The notes: generated by a model from the letters alone, not told the origin. DNA of 11,886 bases from Methanosarcinaceae archaeon (GCA_020793555.1 DQIO01000269.1:1-11886), one strand, 5' to 3'. Numbered from the stretch's first letter, positions 1 through 7,456 are shown. A program made the numbers and translations.

Positions 1-88
1 AGTGATTGATACGACATTAAAAATATCGTACATGTCTTACACCTTTGTGTTTAGCGGCACTGTCCCATTTTCCAGTTATTTTTAAGAC

Positions 89-140
89 GCTGATTCACGC
101 AGATTTACGCTGATTTAAGGTTGCATCTGCGTTAATCAGC
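89..140. repeat. Imperfect palindromic repeat with 16-bp arms
   Basis: The left arm at 89-104 (GCTGATTCACGCAGAT) and the right arm at 125-140 (ATCTGCGTTAATCAGC) are reverse complements at 15 of 16 positions, with a 20-nt spacer. The spacer holds a further direct copy of the ACGCTGATTTA motif. A second outer pair, AGACGC at 85-90 and GCGTCT at 150-155, is also complementary. The alternating ACGCAGATT / ACGCTGATT wording resembles dispersed palindromic repeats seen in many environmental microbial genomes. That resemblance is from memory, and the function is unknown. Confidence 0.6.
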
Positions 141-479
141 TGTAAATATGCGTCTAATATAATTGTTGAAATCACTGGATTTTGGAATTGTGCCGTGTTT
201 AGCACAGGCGGTTGGTTTATCGAGTTCATGAGAAAAACGGCGCGACAGCACGCGTGCGGCACATTCCCACGGCATGAATATGAAATATAAAATGGTTTTT
301 AAGCGGTGTCATACTTGCAGATATGAGAATCGCAGGTTTGGGTTATTGGGTAATGAGTCATGGGTTTGGCAGCAATGGAATACGCCGCCGGACGGCGGGA
401 ATTGATGCTCCGTTTTCTTTGATATAGGTTAATTGCTATGCGGGGTTTGAATTTTTGAAATGTGCATCGACATTTTATC

Positions 480-589
480 ACTCACTTTCCAGAGGTATAT
501 TTTGAGAACAAATCTTTTTCCTAAACATTGGATAATGTCGGATGATCGTGGTTTTCTAAATTATAAAACAAATGATTCGGAAAGTGAGT
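480..589. repeat. 11-bp perfect inverted repeat pair
   Basis: ACTCACTTTCC at 480-490 is the exact reverse complement of GGAAAGTGAGT at 579-589, with 88 nt between the arms. The outline (about 110 bp, terminal inverted repeats) would suit a tiny non-autonomous element. However, no clear target-site duplication flanks the arms, so this is recorded only as an inverted repeat. Confidence 0.45.
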
Positions 590-624
590 TATCGAAACCA
601 GCTATACAAATACCAAAGATGTAA
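502..624 (+). CDS. Possible small ORF, 40 aa, unrecognised
   Basis: An open frame begins at TTG 502 behind a GAGGT motif (492-496, 5-nt spacing) and ends at TAA 622-624. It can be extended upstream to an ATG at 460 (54 codons). The predicted peptide begins LRTNLFPKHWIMSDDRG and ends KPAIQIPKM. It shows no membrane segment, Cys cluster or motif I recognise. It contains one arm of the 480-589 inverted repeat and has no partner gene. It may be a chance frame or the tail of a decayed gene. Confidence 0.15.
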   Translation: MRTNLFPKHWIMSDDRGFLNYKTNDSESELSKPAIQIPKM

Positions 625-664
625 TAAAGAACTGAATATATGTATTTGCTGACAATTAACAATA

Positions 665-688
665 AAAAGTGCTGCCTGCGGCGCTTTT
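665..688 (-). terminator. Possible hairpin/T-run terminator downstream of surE
   Basis: Read on the minus strand, AAAAGCGC and GCACTTTT form an 8-bp stem (one G-T pair) with an 8-nt loop, running directly into TTTTTATT. It lies about 130 bases past the surE stop codon. Archaeal termination depends mainly on the U-rich tract, so the hairpin may be incidental. Confidence 0.35.
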
Positions 689-816
689 GGACTGCAAACC
701 AGAATTACAAAAGCAGGAATCGAAATGATAACTGCTGCCCGACAAGATCCACATTTTTGTTATTCTTGCAATTAAGGGGTATATACGAACAAATACAAAA
801 TATATATTGCATCGAA

Positions 817-1605
817 TTATACCAGATGCTCAATATCCGAAAAATCAATAGGTGAAGTTGCATCAAGAGATATCGGCGTTATCGAGATGTGCCCTTTTTG
901 CATAATCGCATTTACGTCAGTGCCTTCTTCCTCTTCGCGAACAAGGTCGCCATCAATCCAGTAATATGGTCTGCCGCGTGGATCATGGCGCTCTTGTACA
1001 GATGTTTTGAATATTTTACGCGCAAGACGTGTTATTTCAATTTCTGTATCATTCTCTGCAAAGTGAGGGATATTGACATTTAGCAGGTCAACATTGTCCG
1101 GCAGTCCATGTTTTAAAACATTCTTTGCGATCTTGTTGATGACTTTGATACCAACCTCAAAATCATGCTGGTAATCCCGCAGATCATCGAATTTTGCACC
1201 TTCTTCAGTGACTTGTATTGATGCTGCGATGGCTGGTATTCCATAACTTGCGGCTTCGAGTGCCGCACCGATCGTGCCTGATGTTGTAATTGTATCTGTG
1301 CTGATGTTTTCTCCTATGTTAAAACCGGATAGCACGAGGTCGGGCATTTGTTTCATGATCGTAAATATTCCTAAAATTACGGAATCCGTAGGCGTACCGC
1401 CAACAGCATATGCTGTGATGCCGTCAATGTTTGTTTTGTTAATTCGAAGTGGCTCAAATATCGATATTGACCGTCCAACACCGCTTTGTTGCATTGCAGG
1501 GGCTGAGATAGTGACATCCCCAAGGTCTGCTACGCTTCTATATGCTGCACGGATGCCTGCGGCATAGACGCCGTCATCATTTGTGAGTAGTATTTTTGGA
1601 GCCAT
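817..1605 (-). CDS. surE: 5'/3'-nucleotidase SurE
   Basis: SurE removes the phosphate from 5'- and 3'-nucleoside monophosphates in a divalent-metal-dependent reaction. It is a soluble cytoplasmic enzyme of nucleotide turnover and salvage. The 262-aa length is usual for the family. The N-terminus carries the hallmark ILLTNDDG, with the metal ligands Asp10 and Asp11. SGVGRSIS follows, with metal-ligand Ser41, then the VGGTPTDSV segment (68-76), LSGFNIGENIS with Asn96, and SGTIGAALEA (109-118). LLNVNIP (174-180) lies in the C-terminal half. All four expected metal ligands are present, so the enzyme should be active. ATG 1605 gives exactly the conserved N-terminus. A TATA-like element about 25-30 bp upstream implies a very short leader. 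The gene stands alone and is divergent from the winged-helix gene at 1776. Confidence 0.96.
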   Translation of the reverse strand: MAPKILLTNDDGVYAAGIRAAYRSVADLGDVTISAPAMQQSGVGRSISIFEPLRINKTNIDGITAYAVGGTPTDSVILGIFTIMKQMPDLVLSGFNIGENISTDTITTSGTIGAALEAASYGIPAIAASIQVTEEGAKFDDLRDYQHDFEVGIKVINKIAKNVLKHGLPDNVDLLNVNIPHFAENDTEIEITRLARKIFKTSVQERHDPRGRPYYWIDGDLVREEEEGTDVNAIMQKGHISITPISLDATSPIDFSDIEHLV

Positions 1606-1630
1606 GGATTATATCCATTGTTCTTTGGTG

Positions 1631-1640
1631 TATTATAATT
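1631..1640 (-). promoter_or_regulatory. TATA box for surE
   Basis: On the minus strand this reads AATTATAATA, centred about 30 bp before the surE ATG. Archaeal transcription usually starts about 25 bp downstream of the box, which would place the start near 1610 and give a nearly leaderless mRNA. No ribosome binding site is visible before the ATG, which fits. Confidence 0.5.
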
Positions 1641-1745
1641 AATTGGATGAATGTTTGGAACCGGTTTAGATTTATGAGACTTATATGGAATGTGTGTGAA
1701 GTGTACACAACCATCGTAAAGCTAATAAACAATAAATGTCAATTA

Positions 1746-1753
1746 CATTATAT
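1746..1753 (+). promoter_or_regulatory. TATA box for winged-helix gene, predicting a leaderless start
   Basis: The sequence ATTATATC within AATTACATTATATC (1741-1754) is the best TATA candidate. Transcription about 25 bp downstream would begin at or beside 1776, the chosen ATG. This argues against translation starting at the upstream ATGs of the same open frame (for example 1596), which would lie before the transcript starts. Confidence 0.5.
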
Positions 1754-1775
1754 CTTAACAATGTGGTGCATAAAT

Positions 1776-2075
1776 ATGGTAGAAAATGATGAACTTGAAG
1801 AAATGATGATGGCTGCTCCATCTGCTCGCGAAATCAAAAAGAATGACCATGTGATGCTGAACAAAGCGGTATCGCATCCATTGCGAAGAAAGCTTGTAAA
1901 ATCAATAGGTGTGTTTGGTAAAACAAAAGATGACATTCAGGGCGAGATTGACATTGATGATGCATCGTTTAAGTATCAAACTGAGTTTCTGGTGAATGGG
2001 ACCTTTTTAAAAGTCGAAAATGGTCTTTATAAGTTGACCGACAAAGGTCTTGACCTGCTTGCAAATATCAATTAG
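1776..2075 (+). CDS. Small winged-helix-like protein, 99 aa
   Basis: The protein starts MVENDELEEMMMAAPSAREI. The middle (AVSHPLRRKLVKSIGVFGKT, residues about 31-50) looks like the first helices of an ArsR/TrmB-type winged helix. The rest resembles a helix followed by a wing and strand: FKYQTEFLVNGTFLKVENGLY, then KLTDKGLDLL. That last phrase is typical of the end of archaeal winged-helix domains. A role in DNA binding or transcription control is an inference; the ligand and targets are unknown. No Cys-rich or membrane segment is seen. The open frame reaches back to 1596, but the promoter lies inside that extension and the extension has unusual composition (Trp, Ile and Cys rich), so ATG 1776 is preferred. 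No ribosome binding site is needed if the mRNA is leaderless. A T6 run follows the stop. Confidence 0.75.
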   Translation: MVENDELEEMMMAAPSAREIKKNDHVMLNKAVSHPLRRKLVKSIGVFGKTKDDIQGEIDIDDASFKYQTEFLVNGTFLKVENGLYKLTDKGLDLLANIN

Positions 2076-2090
2076 GATTTGAATTGGTGG

Positions 2091-2096
2091 TTTTTT
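2091..2096 (+). terminator. T-run terminator after winged-helix gene
   Basis: A TTTTTT run preceded by GGTGG lies 15 bases after the stop codon of the 99-aa gene. Oligo-T tracts are the usual intrinsic termination signal for archaeal RNA polymerase. There is no strong hairpin. Confidence 0.35.
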
Positions 2097-2283
2097 AGTA
2101 ATTAGGAAAGATAAGCCCCCATTGTGGTAAAACACAGGCACAACGGCTTGTAATATCTGATGTATTGAGGTAGAGAAGATGCAATATCCGTGCAACAGTT
2201 ATGTCCGCTGGTAGGAGGAATTATTTGTGGCACGGATCTTACACATATTAGTTTAATTGAAACCAAATGTTAATTGATGCATC

Positions 2284-2538
2284 TCACGTTTCTAACAACT
2301 GTTTTACACGTTTGTTTGCCGGTTCCACATCGATAGTCTCGATGAACTGTCCACCGTTTTTTTCATAAGCTTCGATCACTATAGTTGTATCTTCTTGAAT
2401 ATCATCAATAATCGGATCGCAGAGGTATATTTTTAGGCCTCCACTATTGTCCATAAATACTGATGGGACTATACCTGCATTTTCATAATCTTCAACTGTT
2501 CCTCTAAATATCATAGACATGTATCGTACCATATTCAT
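2284..2538 (-). CDS. Hypothetical protein, about 84 aa
   Basis: I do not recognise this family. The sequence is acidic and soluble, with no signal peptide or membrane helix. It appears to mix strands and helices, with features such as IFRGTVEDYENAGIVPSVFM (residues about 10-29), a central LKIYLCDPIIDDI, and a C-terminal helix ending KRVKQLLET. The open frame can begin at GTG 2547, but the ribosome binding site GGTGAT (2548-2543) overlaps that codon and sits 4 nt before ATG 2538 and 10 nt before ATG 2532. One of these two is therefore the real start. A TATA-like sequence (about 2627-2642, minus strand) lies upstream, and a perfect dyad (2561-2574) lies between promoter and gene. The gene is monocistronic and faces away from alaS. 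Confidence 0.6.
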   Translation of the reverse strand: MNMVRYMSMIFRGTVEDYENAGIVPSVFMDNSGGLKIYLCDPIIDDIQEDTTIVIEAYEKNGGQFIETIDVEPANKRVKQLLET

Positions 2539-2560
2539 AATTATCACCTAATACCACCAT

Positions 2561-2574
2561 TGCATGAACATGCA
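2561..2574. promoter_or_regulatory. 14-bp palindrome upstream of hypothetical gene
   Basis: TGCATG-AA-CATGCA is a perfect dyad with a 2-bp centre. It lies 23 bases before the chosen start of the minus-strand hypothetical gene and downstream of its likely TATA box. It therefore falls in the leader or near the transcription start, and could be an operator. No binding protein can be named. Confidence 0.3.
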
Positions 2575-2803
2575 TGTAAACCGGATGGCCACATCATTCC
2601 ATGTTATGTATGCAACCCATGGTACTATATACATAAAAGCAGCAACATTCAAAAAAAAGTAGTACTTGAGCCGTATGTAATATGCTTATTATATGCAAAG
2701 ATTGTTCAACAATTCAAAATCAGAAGAAACATTCATGACTCATGGGGACACCCACGAGCATGGAAATTATAGTATGTTCATACCCAAAGAGAGATGGATT
2801 AAG

Positions 2804-2812
2804 TATTTAAAT
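2804..2812 (+). promoter_or_regulatory. TATA box for alaS
   Basis: TATTTAAAT is a very good archaeal TATA box. Transcription about 25 bp downstream would give a leader of roughly 120 nt before the alaS ATG, containing the two dyads at 2873-2908. A second TATA-like sequence, GTTTTTAAAC (2876-2885), could give a shorter leader instead. Confidence 0.45.
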
Positions 2813-2872
2813 CGAAAAATAAGCACGAAAATTGTTACTTACAGTAATTGTTAGACAACTTCAGGAATAAGA

Positions 2873-2908
2873 AATGTTTTTAAACATTAGAGCGATTACG
2901 TGGTAATC
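2873..2908. promoter_or_regulatory. Two adjacent dyads in the alaS upstream region
   Basis: AATGTTT-TT-AAACATT (2873-2888) and GATTAC-GTG-GTAATC (2894-2908) are both perfect inverted repeats, separated by 5 bp. They lie 44-79 bases before the alaS start codon. They could be operator sites, or short RNA hairpins if the promoter at 2804 is used. The first overlaps a TATA-like sequence, so a bound protein could block that promoter. Confidence 0.35.
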
Positions 2909-2951
2909 AAAATATAGATTATAGATACAAGTGCATATAGTTGGAGTTATT

Positions 2952-5732
2952 ATGCTCGAAGATGAATATCAACTTGATTTTTTCTCAAATAACGGATTTA
3001 TTCGGAAGCAATGCCAGAAATGCGGTACATTTTTCTGGACACGTGATCATGACAGAAAAACATGCGGGGATGCTCCTTGCGATCCATATTCATTCATAGG
3101 CAATCCTGTTTTCAAAAAACAGTTAGATCTTGCAGAGATGCGGGAATATTTCCTGAAATTCTTTGAAGAACATAATCACACCCGTATAGATCGATATCCT
3201 GTGATTGCCAGATGGAGAGATGACATATATTTGACAATTGCATCGATTGCAGATTTTCAACCATTTGTCACGTCAGGTCAGGTACAGCCACCTGCAAATC
3301 CATTAACGATTTCACAACCATGCATCCGTTTACCTGATCTTGATGCAGTTGGCAGGAGTGGACGGCACCTTACAACCTTTGAAATGATGGCACATCACGC
3401 ATTCAACACCGCGGATAAGGAAATATACTGGAAGGAAAGAACAGTTGAATTGTGTGACGAATTATTAAATTCACTCGGCGCAGATCCAATGGCTGTGACA
3501 TATAAGGAAGAGCCATGGGCCGGTGGCGGTAATGCAGGTCCATGCCTTGAAGTGCTCATCGGAGGTTTGGAGGTTGCCACTCTTGTGTTCATGAATCTCA
3601 AGCAGTCAAAAGACGGCGACATTATGATAAAAGGCGAGGCATATTCGAAGATGGACAATTATATTGTCGATACAGGATATGGTCTCGAAAGATTTGTCTG
3701 GGCATCAAAAGGTTCCCCTACAATATATGACGCCATTTTCCCATCGATCGTTAATGAACTGATGGGACTTGCCGGCATTGATCATGAACTTGATAATACT
3801 GAATATGCACACATCCTGTCCAAAAATGCCTGTTTGGCAGGATTAATGGACATAAGCGAAAAAGCGAACCTGCTTGAGCTTCGAAAACAGGTCGCATCAA
3901 GCATCGGCACGACAGTTGAAAAGTTATCCTCAATAATGGAGCCTGTCGAGACTATTTATGCGATCACGGACCATACAAGATGCCTTACATTCATGTTTGG
4001 TGATGGTATTATCCCATCAAATGTCAAGGCAGGATACCTTGCGCGTCTTGTACTTCGAAGGACACTTCGCATGATGCGGGATCTTGACATTAGGATATCC
4101 CTGTCTGAAATTGTTAAGATGCATATCAACAACCTGCCGGAATATCCTGAATTCGAGGAACGATTTGAGACAATTGAAGATATTCTCCACCATGAAGAAC
4201 AGAAATTTGCAGATACATTAGACCGTGGCAGGCGGATGATACAAAAATCGGCAAAACATTACAAAAAGAGTGGTGAAAAGATTCCGCTCGATATATTGAT
4301 CGATATGTACGACAGCCATGGCATTCCTCCAGAGATATCAAAGGAAGCTGCAGCAGAGGTCGGGGTTGAGGTTGAACTGCCTGATACGTTCTATTCACTG
4401 GTTGCAGATAAGCACGGCAAAGCAGAAGAAAAAGCAGTGGTGGAGATTCCGTATGCTGAGCGTATAGAAAAACTTCCCAAAACAAAACGATTATTCTATG
4501 ATGAACCGAACAGGATGGAATTCGAAGCGGTTGTGCTGGATATATTTGACAATCATATTGTTCTTGATGGCACACTATTCTATCCCGAGGGCGGTGGACA
4601 GCCGGCAGATCACGGTAAAATAATTATTGACAATGATGTATTGTATGTTGTTGATGTCAATATGGTAAATGGTGTGGTGATACATGACATTAAAAAGATC
4701 GAAGATAAACTGCATATTCGCAAAGGTGATCTGTTAATTGGCCAGGTGGATGAAGAGAGGCGTATGGCACATGCGAGACATCACACTGCAACCCATATTG
4801 TAAACGACGCTGCCAGGAAAGTACTTGGTGACCATATCTGGCAGGCAGGTGCACAGAAATCAATGGATCGTGCACGGCTTGATCTATCACATTATAAACG
4901 CATAACTATTGATGAACTGAATGAGATCGAGTTGATAGCAAACCAAATCGTCATGAAGAACCAGCGCATTCATGCTGAATGGATGGGAAGGACAGAAGCC
5001 GAACAGGCATATGGATTTGGATTGTATCAAGGAGGCGTGCCGCCCGGGGATAGTATACGTATTCTCAAGGTAGGCGATGATGTAGAAGCCTGTGCCGGCA
5101 CCCATTGTACAAATACGGGTCTTGTGGGTCCGATCAAGATACTTAAAACCGAACGTGTCCAGGACGGTGTTGAGCGAATTGAGTATGCAGCAGGTGAGGC
5201 TGCAGTCAGGGCTGTTCAGGAGAATAATAAACTTTTGCGTGAGTCTGCGAATGCGCTTCGGGTATTGCCTGAGCATCTTCCACTGACTATTGAGCGGTTT
5301 TTTGGCGAGTGGAAAGAATTTAAGAAGGAAAATGGAAGATTAAAAGAAGAGCTTGCTCATGCGCGTGTACATCAAATGGTTCAAAATGCTGTTGAGATCG
5401 ATGGAGTTCGCATTGTTGCTAAGTTGATACCGAATGCAGACAATGAAGAATTGCTGATTGTTGCAGGAGGTTTAACTGAACAGGATAACGTTGTTGCGAT
5501 TCTTGCAAGCGATTTGGGTGGTGTTAAGATCGTGGTGGCTGCAGGGGGAAGGGCTGTTAGCCAGGGTGTAAATGCCGGCAATGTTGTACGCAAGATGTCC
5601 AAAATCGTTGGCGGCGGTGGGGGCGGTCGTCCGGATATGGCACAAGGTGGAGGCGTCGATCCATTGAAGATCGATGATGCATTAAGTAGTGGCATAGAAC
5701 TTGTAAAAGAACAATGCAATAAATTGGAATAG
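2952..5732 (+). CDS. alaS: Alanyl-tRNA synthetase, archaeal type
   Basis: This class II enzyme charges tRNA(Ala) with alanine in the cytoplasm and clears mischarged Ser and Gly. The 926-aa product starts with the archaeal N-terminal Cys cluster (C21, C24, C38, C43), a probable metal site. The aminoacylation core follows (about 55-380), with TSGQVQPPANP, GGGNAGPCLEV, the TGYGLERFVW segment and DHTRCLTFMFGDG. The editing domain (about 520-745) includes FYPEGGGQPADHG, HHTATH with H611 and H615, and CAGTH with C714 and H718, the expected zinc-binding set. The C-terminal C-Ala domain includes a coiled segment (780-805) and the glycine-rich stretch GGGGGGRPDMAQGGG (887-901). GGAG at 2943-2946, 5 nt upstream, selects ATG 2952 over GTG 2931. 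All key residues are present. The ATPase gene follows after 22 bp and is probably cotranscribed. Confidence 0.97.
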   Translation: MLEDEYQLDFFSNNGFIRKQCQKCGTFFWTRDHDRKTCGDAPCDPYSFIGNPVFKKQLDLAEMREYFLKFFEEHNHTRIDRYPVIARWRDDIYLTIASIADFQPFVTSGQVQPPANPLTISQPCIRLPDLDAVGRSGRHLTTFEMMAHHAFNTADKEIYWKERTVELCDELLNSLGADPMAVTYKEEPWAGGGNAGPCLEVLIGGLEVATLVFMNLKQSKDGDIMIKGEAYSKMDNYIVDTGYGLERFVWASKGSPTIYDAIFPSIVNELMGLAGIDHELDNTEYAHILSKNACLAGLMDISEKANLLELRKQVASSIGTTVEKLSSIMEPVETIYAITDHTRCLTFMFGDGIIPSNVKAGYLARLVLRRTLRMMRDLDIRISLSEIVKMHINNLPEYPEFEERFETIEDILHHEEQKFADTLDRGRRMIQKSAKHYKKSGEKIPLDILIDMYDSHGIPPEISKEAAAEVGVEVELPDTFYSLVADKHGKAEEKAVVEIPYAERIEKLPKTKRLFYDEPNRMEFEAVVLDIFDNHIVLDGTLFYPEGGGQPADHGKIIIDNDVLYVVDVNMVNGVVIHDIKKIEDKLHIRKGDLLIGQVDEERRMAHARHHTATHIVNDAARKVLGDHIWQAGAQKSMDRARLDLSHYKRITIDELNEIELIANQIVMKNQRIHAEWMGRTEAEQAYGFGLYQGGVPPGDSIRILKVGDDVEACAGTHCTNTGLVGPIKILKTERVQDGVERIEYAAGEAAVRAVQENNKLLRESANALRVLPEHLPLTIERFFGEWKEFKKENGRLKEELAHARVHQMVQNAVEIDGVRIVAKLIPNADNEELLIVAGGLTEQDNVVAILASDLGGVKIVVAAGGRAVSQGVNAGNVVRKMSKIVGGGGGGRPDMAQGGGVDPLKIDDALSSGIELVKEQCNKLE

Positions 5733-5754
5733 GATATTGTAAGGGGGTAATTAT

Positions 5755-7095
5755 ATGATACCTGCAGAGATAAGGCAGTTCTTTTCATCAGTATTTGGCA
5801 AAACACTTTTATTCAAAGGCAGACCGGGAACCGGAAAGACCACTCTTGTATTTGAGATACTTAATGAACTGCGCCCTGATGGCAATTGTATTTATATCTC
5901 TCCACGTGTTGACAAATCATCATCTTATGGGAAATATCCATGGATAGAGGGAGATTATAACAGTAACGATGAATTTATACAGATGCTTGGCGCACGTATC
6001 AAAATGATACAAGAAGCATTTGATGAAAAGCCGTTGATAGCTGTGGATTCAATTGACGCTTTGAGCATTGCTACAACAGATTCGTCTGATTGGTTGGCTA
6101 ACAAGTTTGAACTTGAACGCATGTTGACGGATTTTAGCACTAAGGTAAATGCTGATATGTTGATGGTCACAGAGCAGATTGACCTAACATCTCTTGATTA
6201 TCTGGTTGATGGGGTGGTATCGCTTGAACGCTCAGAGATATCTGAACGTGATGTCAGGAAGATACATTTGTATAAATTGCGTGGAGTTGGACTTTTACAG
6301 TCAAAGTATCTATTTACATTGCAAAATGGGCGGTTTAGCAGTTTTGAACCTTTTACTGTGTCATATCCAACAGAAACCGTTGTTTGTGAACCGATACCAG
6401 ATCCAATAAGCAGCAAAATATCGACCGGAACAATTGATTTTGACAATATACTTGGCGGAGGTTATCAAAAAGGAAGTTTTAACCTTTTTGAAATAACAAG
6501 CGGTGTGGGTGATTCATTTTATAGTTTGTTGCTACCTACATTCATAAATCACCTTAACCTGAATCGTGGTCTATTGAGTATGCCCTCCGAGGGCACAAGT
6601 GTAGAAACTGAAAAAAGCATGATATCACCATTTAGTGGTGAACATTGTTTCAAAAATCAGTTCGTTGGTTTTGAAGTTCGTGAAATGGATGGCAGGATCC
6701 CATCTTATGTCGAACCGCTTACGGGTAATGTTCTAAAAGACATGGAAGCTCTTAGGTTTGTAAAACAGGAACTTGCAAGTCAATTGGGTACTCCGATACT
6801 CGATTATGTGGGGCTTGACACTATGGAATACAATTATGGTGTAGAAAATATTGGCAGGGTCATCGGTATGATGGCATCTCGTACCAAGACTACCCCAAAT
6901 ATTGTGCTGGCAGTTGCAAAACACGGTCAAAAGATCACGGAATCCGTTGCACACATGGCGACTACACATTGGAAATTCGAGAATATTGATAAAACACTTG
7001 TGATGTATGGTATTGTTCCAAAAACGGGATTATACGTTGTTGAGATGAATTTTGAATTCGGATATCCGCAGGTGACACTATCGCCTGTTAAATAA
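5755..7095 (+). CDS. GvpD/KaiC-superfamily P-loop ATPase, two domains
   Basis: The 446-aa protein has two RecA/KaiC-like domains. The first (1-205) begins IPAEIRQFFSSVFGKTLLFK and has an intact Walker A (GRPGTGKTT, 22-30) and a Walker B-like LIAVD (94-98). This arrangement resembles the P-loop domain of archaeal GvpD, a regulator of gas-vesicle genes, and the wider RAD55/KaiC group. The second (223-446) starts like KaiC (STGTIDFDNILGGG), but its P-loop position reads EITSGVGDS, with Asp in place of the catalytic Lys, so it probably does not hydrolyse ATP. GGGGG (5743-5747) precedes ATG 5755 by 7 nt. The 22-bp gap from alaS suggests cotranscription. No gas-vesicle structural gene is present here, so a general regulatory or signalling role is more likely than a gas-vesicle one. 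The exact substrate or partner is unknown. Confidence 0.75.
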   Translation: MIPAEIRQFFSSVFGKTLLFKGRPGTGKTTLVFEILNELRPDGNCIYISPRVDKSSSYGKYPWIEGDYNSNDEFIQMLGARIKMIQEAFDEKPLIAVDSIDALSIATTDSSDWLANKFELERMLTDFSTKVNADMLMVTEQIDLTSLDYLVDGVVSLERSEISERDVRKIHLYKLRGVGLLQSKYLFTLQNGRFSSFEPFTVSYPTETVVCEPIPDPISSKISTGTIDFDNILGGGYQKGSFNLFEITSGVGDSFYSLLLPTFINHLNLNRGLLSMPSEGTSVETEKSMISPFSGEHCFKNQFVGFEVREMDGRIPSYVEPLTGNVLKDMEALRFVKQELASQLGTPILDYVGLDTMEYNYGVENIGRVIGMMASRTKTTPNIVLAVAKHGQKITESVAHMATTHWKFENIDKTLVMYGIVPKTGLYVVEMNFEFGYPQVTLSPVK

Positions 7096-7456
7096 CAGAT
7101 ATGTTAATAATATTCTTTAAACGACATTTATTTGCTTGATGCTTTTGGAATTGTGGCATCTTCATTTCCTATGCAGCCTACAAAAAACACGTTCATTATG
7201 CATAAAAAAATATAAATAGGAGATGCAATTTCTTATTTGGTGTCATGGTTATTCCCGTTATTCAATAAGTATCATAGAATATTATGTGAATTAACACTTA
7301 AATGTATGTCTAAAATCGTTTAGCTCAAATATTTCCCAAAGGTTAAATATTAAAACAAAATAAATAGTAATTGGTTAATTATTATATCGATTGGCTTAAC
7401 TATTATATCGATTGGCTTAACTATTATAATTGGATTAGTTTACAGGGGTTAATTAT
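7096..7456. other. 361-bp intergenic region with promoter and repeats
   Basis: This AT-rich gap separates the ATPase gene from the KaiC-like::REC gene. A strong TATA-like TATAAATA lies at 7211-7218, but only a 23-codon frame (ATG 7222) follows it. The right end (7370-7433) carries a repeat array. No RNA gene or longer coding frame was found. Confidence 0.55.
7370..7433. repeat. 21-bp tandem repeat array upstream of the KaiC-like::REC gene
   Basis: Two perfect 21-bp copies lie at 7380-7400 and 7401-7421 (each runs TATTATATCG then ATTGGCTTAAC). They are flanked by degenerate copies, giving four ATTGG cores at 7370, 7390, 7411 and 7429. The spacing is 20, 21 and 18 bp, close to two helical turns, so a protein bound to each would face the same side of the DNA. 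Each unit also contains a TATA-like TATTATA. The array ends about 24 bp before the start codon and is well placed as an operator or promoter cluster. Confidence 0.7.

Larger units (their letters stand above)
1..816. other. Long gene-poor stretch
   Basis: I see no convincing protein gene or known RNA in this 816-base stretch. It contains an imperfect palindromic repeat near its left end, a GC-rich segment (about 235-275) and a short GC hairpin at 385-398 (CCGCC, loop GGAC, GGCGG), an 11-bp inverted repeat at 480-589, and a hairpin with a T-run on the minus strand at 665-688. Short open frames at 274-405 and 460-624 are weak. The patchwork of repeats suggests a decayed or accessory region downstream of surE. 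Confidence 0.6.

Noticed and set aside
274..405. 43-aa open frame with a CHTC motif
   Set aside because: It has no ribosome binding site, the likely TATA box lies inside it, and no family is recognised. Mentioned only as an alternative to a small RNA.
640..855. 71-aa plus-strand frame
   Set aside because: It overlaps the 3' end of surE on the other strand and a hairpin/T-run, and its composition (Cys, Arg, Asn rich) looks non-coding.
1596..1775. N-terminal extension of the winged-helix gene
   Set aside because: The best promoter lies within this segment and predicts transcription from about 1775, and the extension looks non-coding.
2112..2229. Zinc-ribbon-like reading (KISPHCGKTQAQRLVISD) and a GGAGG-led GTG frame (MARILHILV)
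   Set aside because: The first stops after about 20 codons with only one CxxC half-site visible; the second is only nine codons. Neither can be supported as a gene or as an insertion-sequence remnant.
2560..2772. 70-aa plus-strand frame between the hypothetical gene and alaS
   Set aside because: It lies over the minus-strand promoter and dyad, has no ribosome binding site, and has no recognisable motif.
4126..4575. 149-aa minus-strand frame inside alaS
   Set aside because: It is antisense to a well-conserved part of alaS and has no promoter or ribosome binding site; a coding shadow.
7222..7293. 23-codon frame behind the TATAAATA box
   Set aside because: Too short and without recognisable sequence; the GGAG before it is only one base from the ATG.
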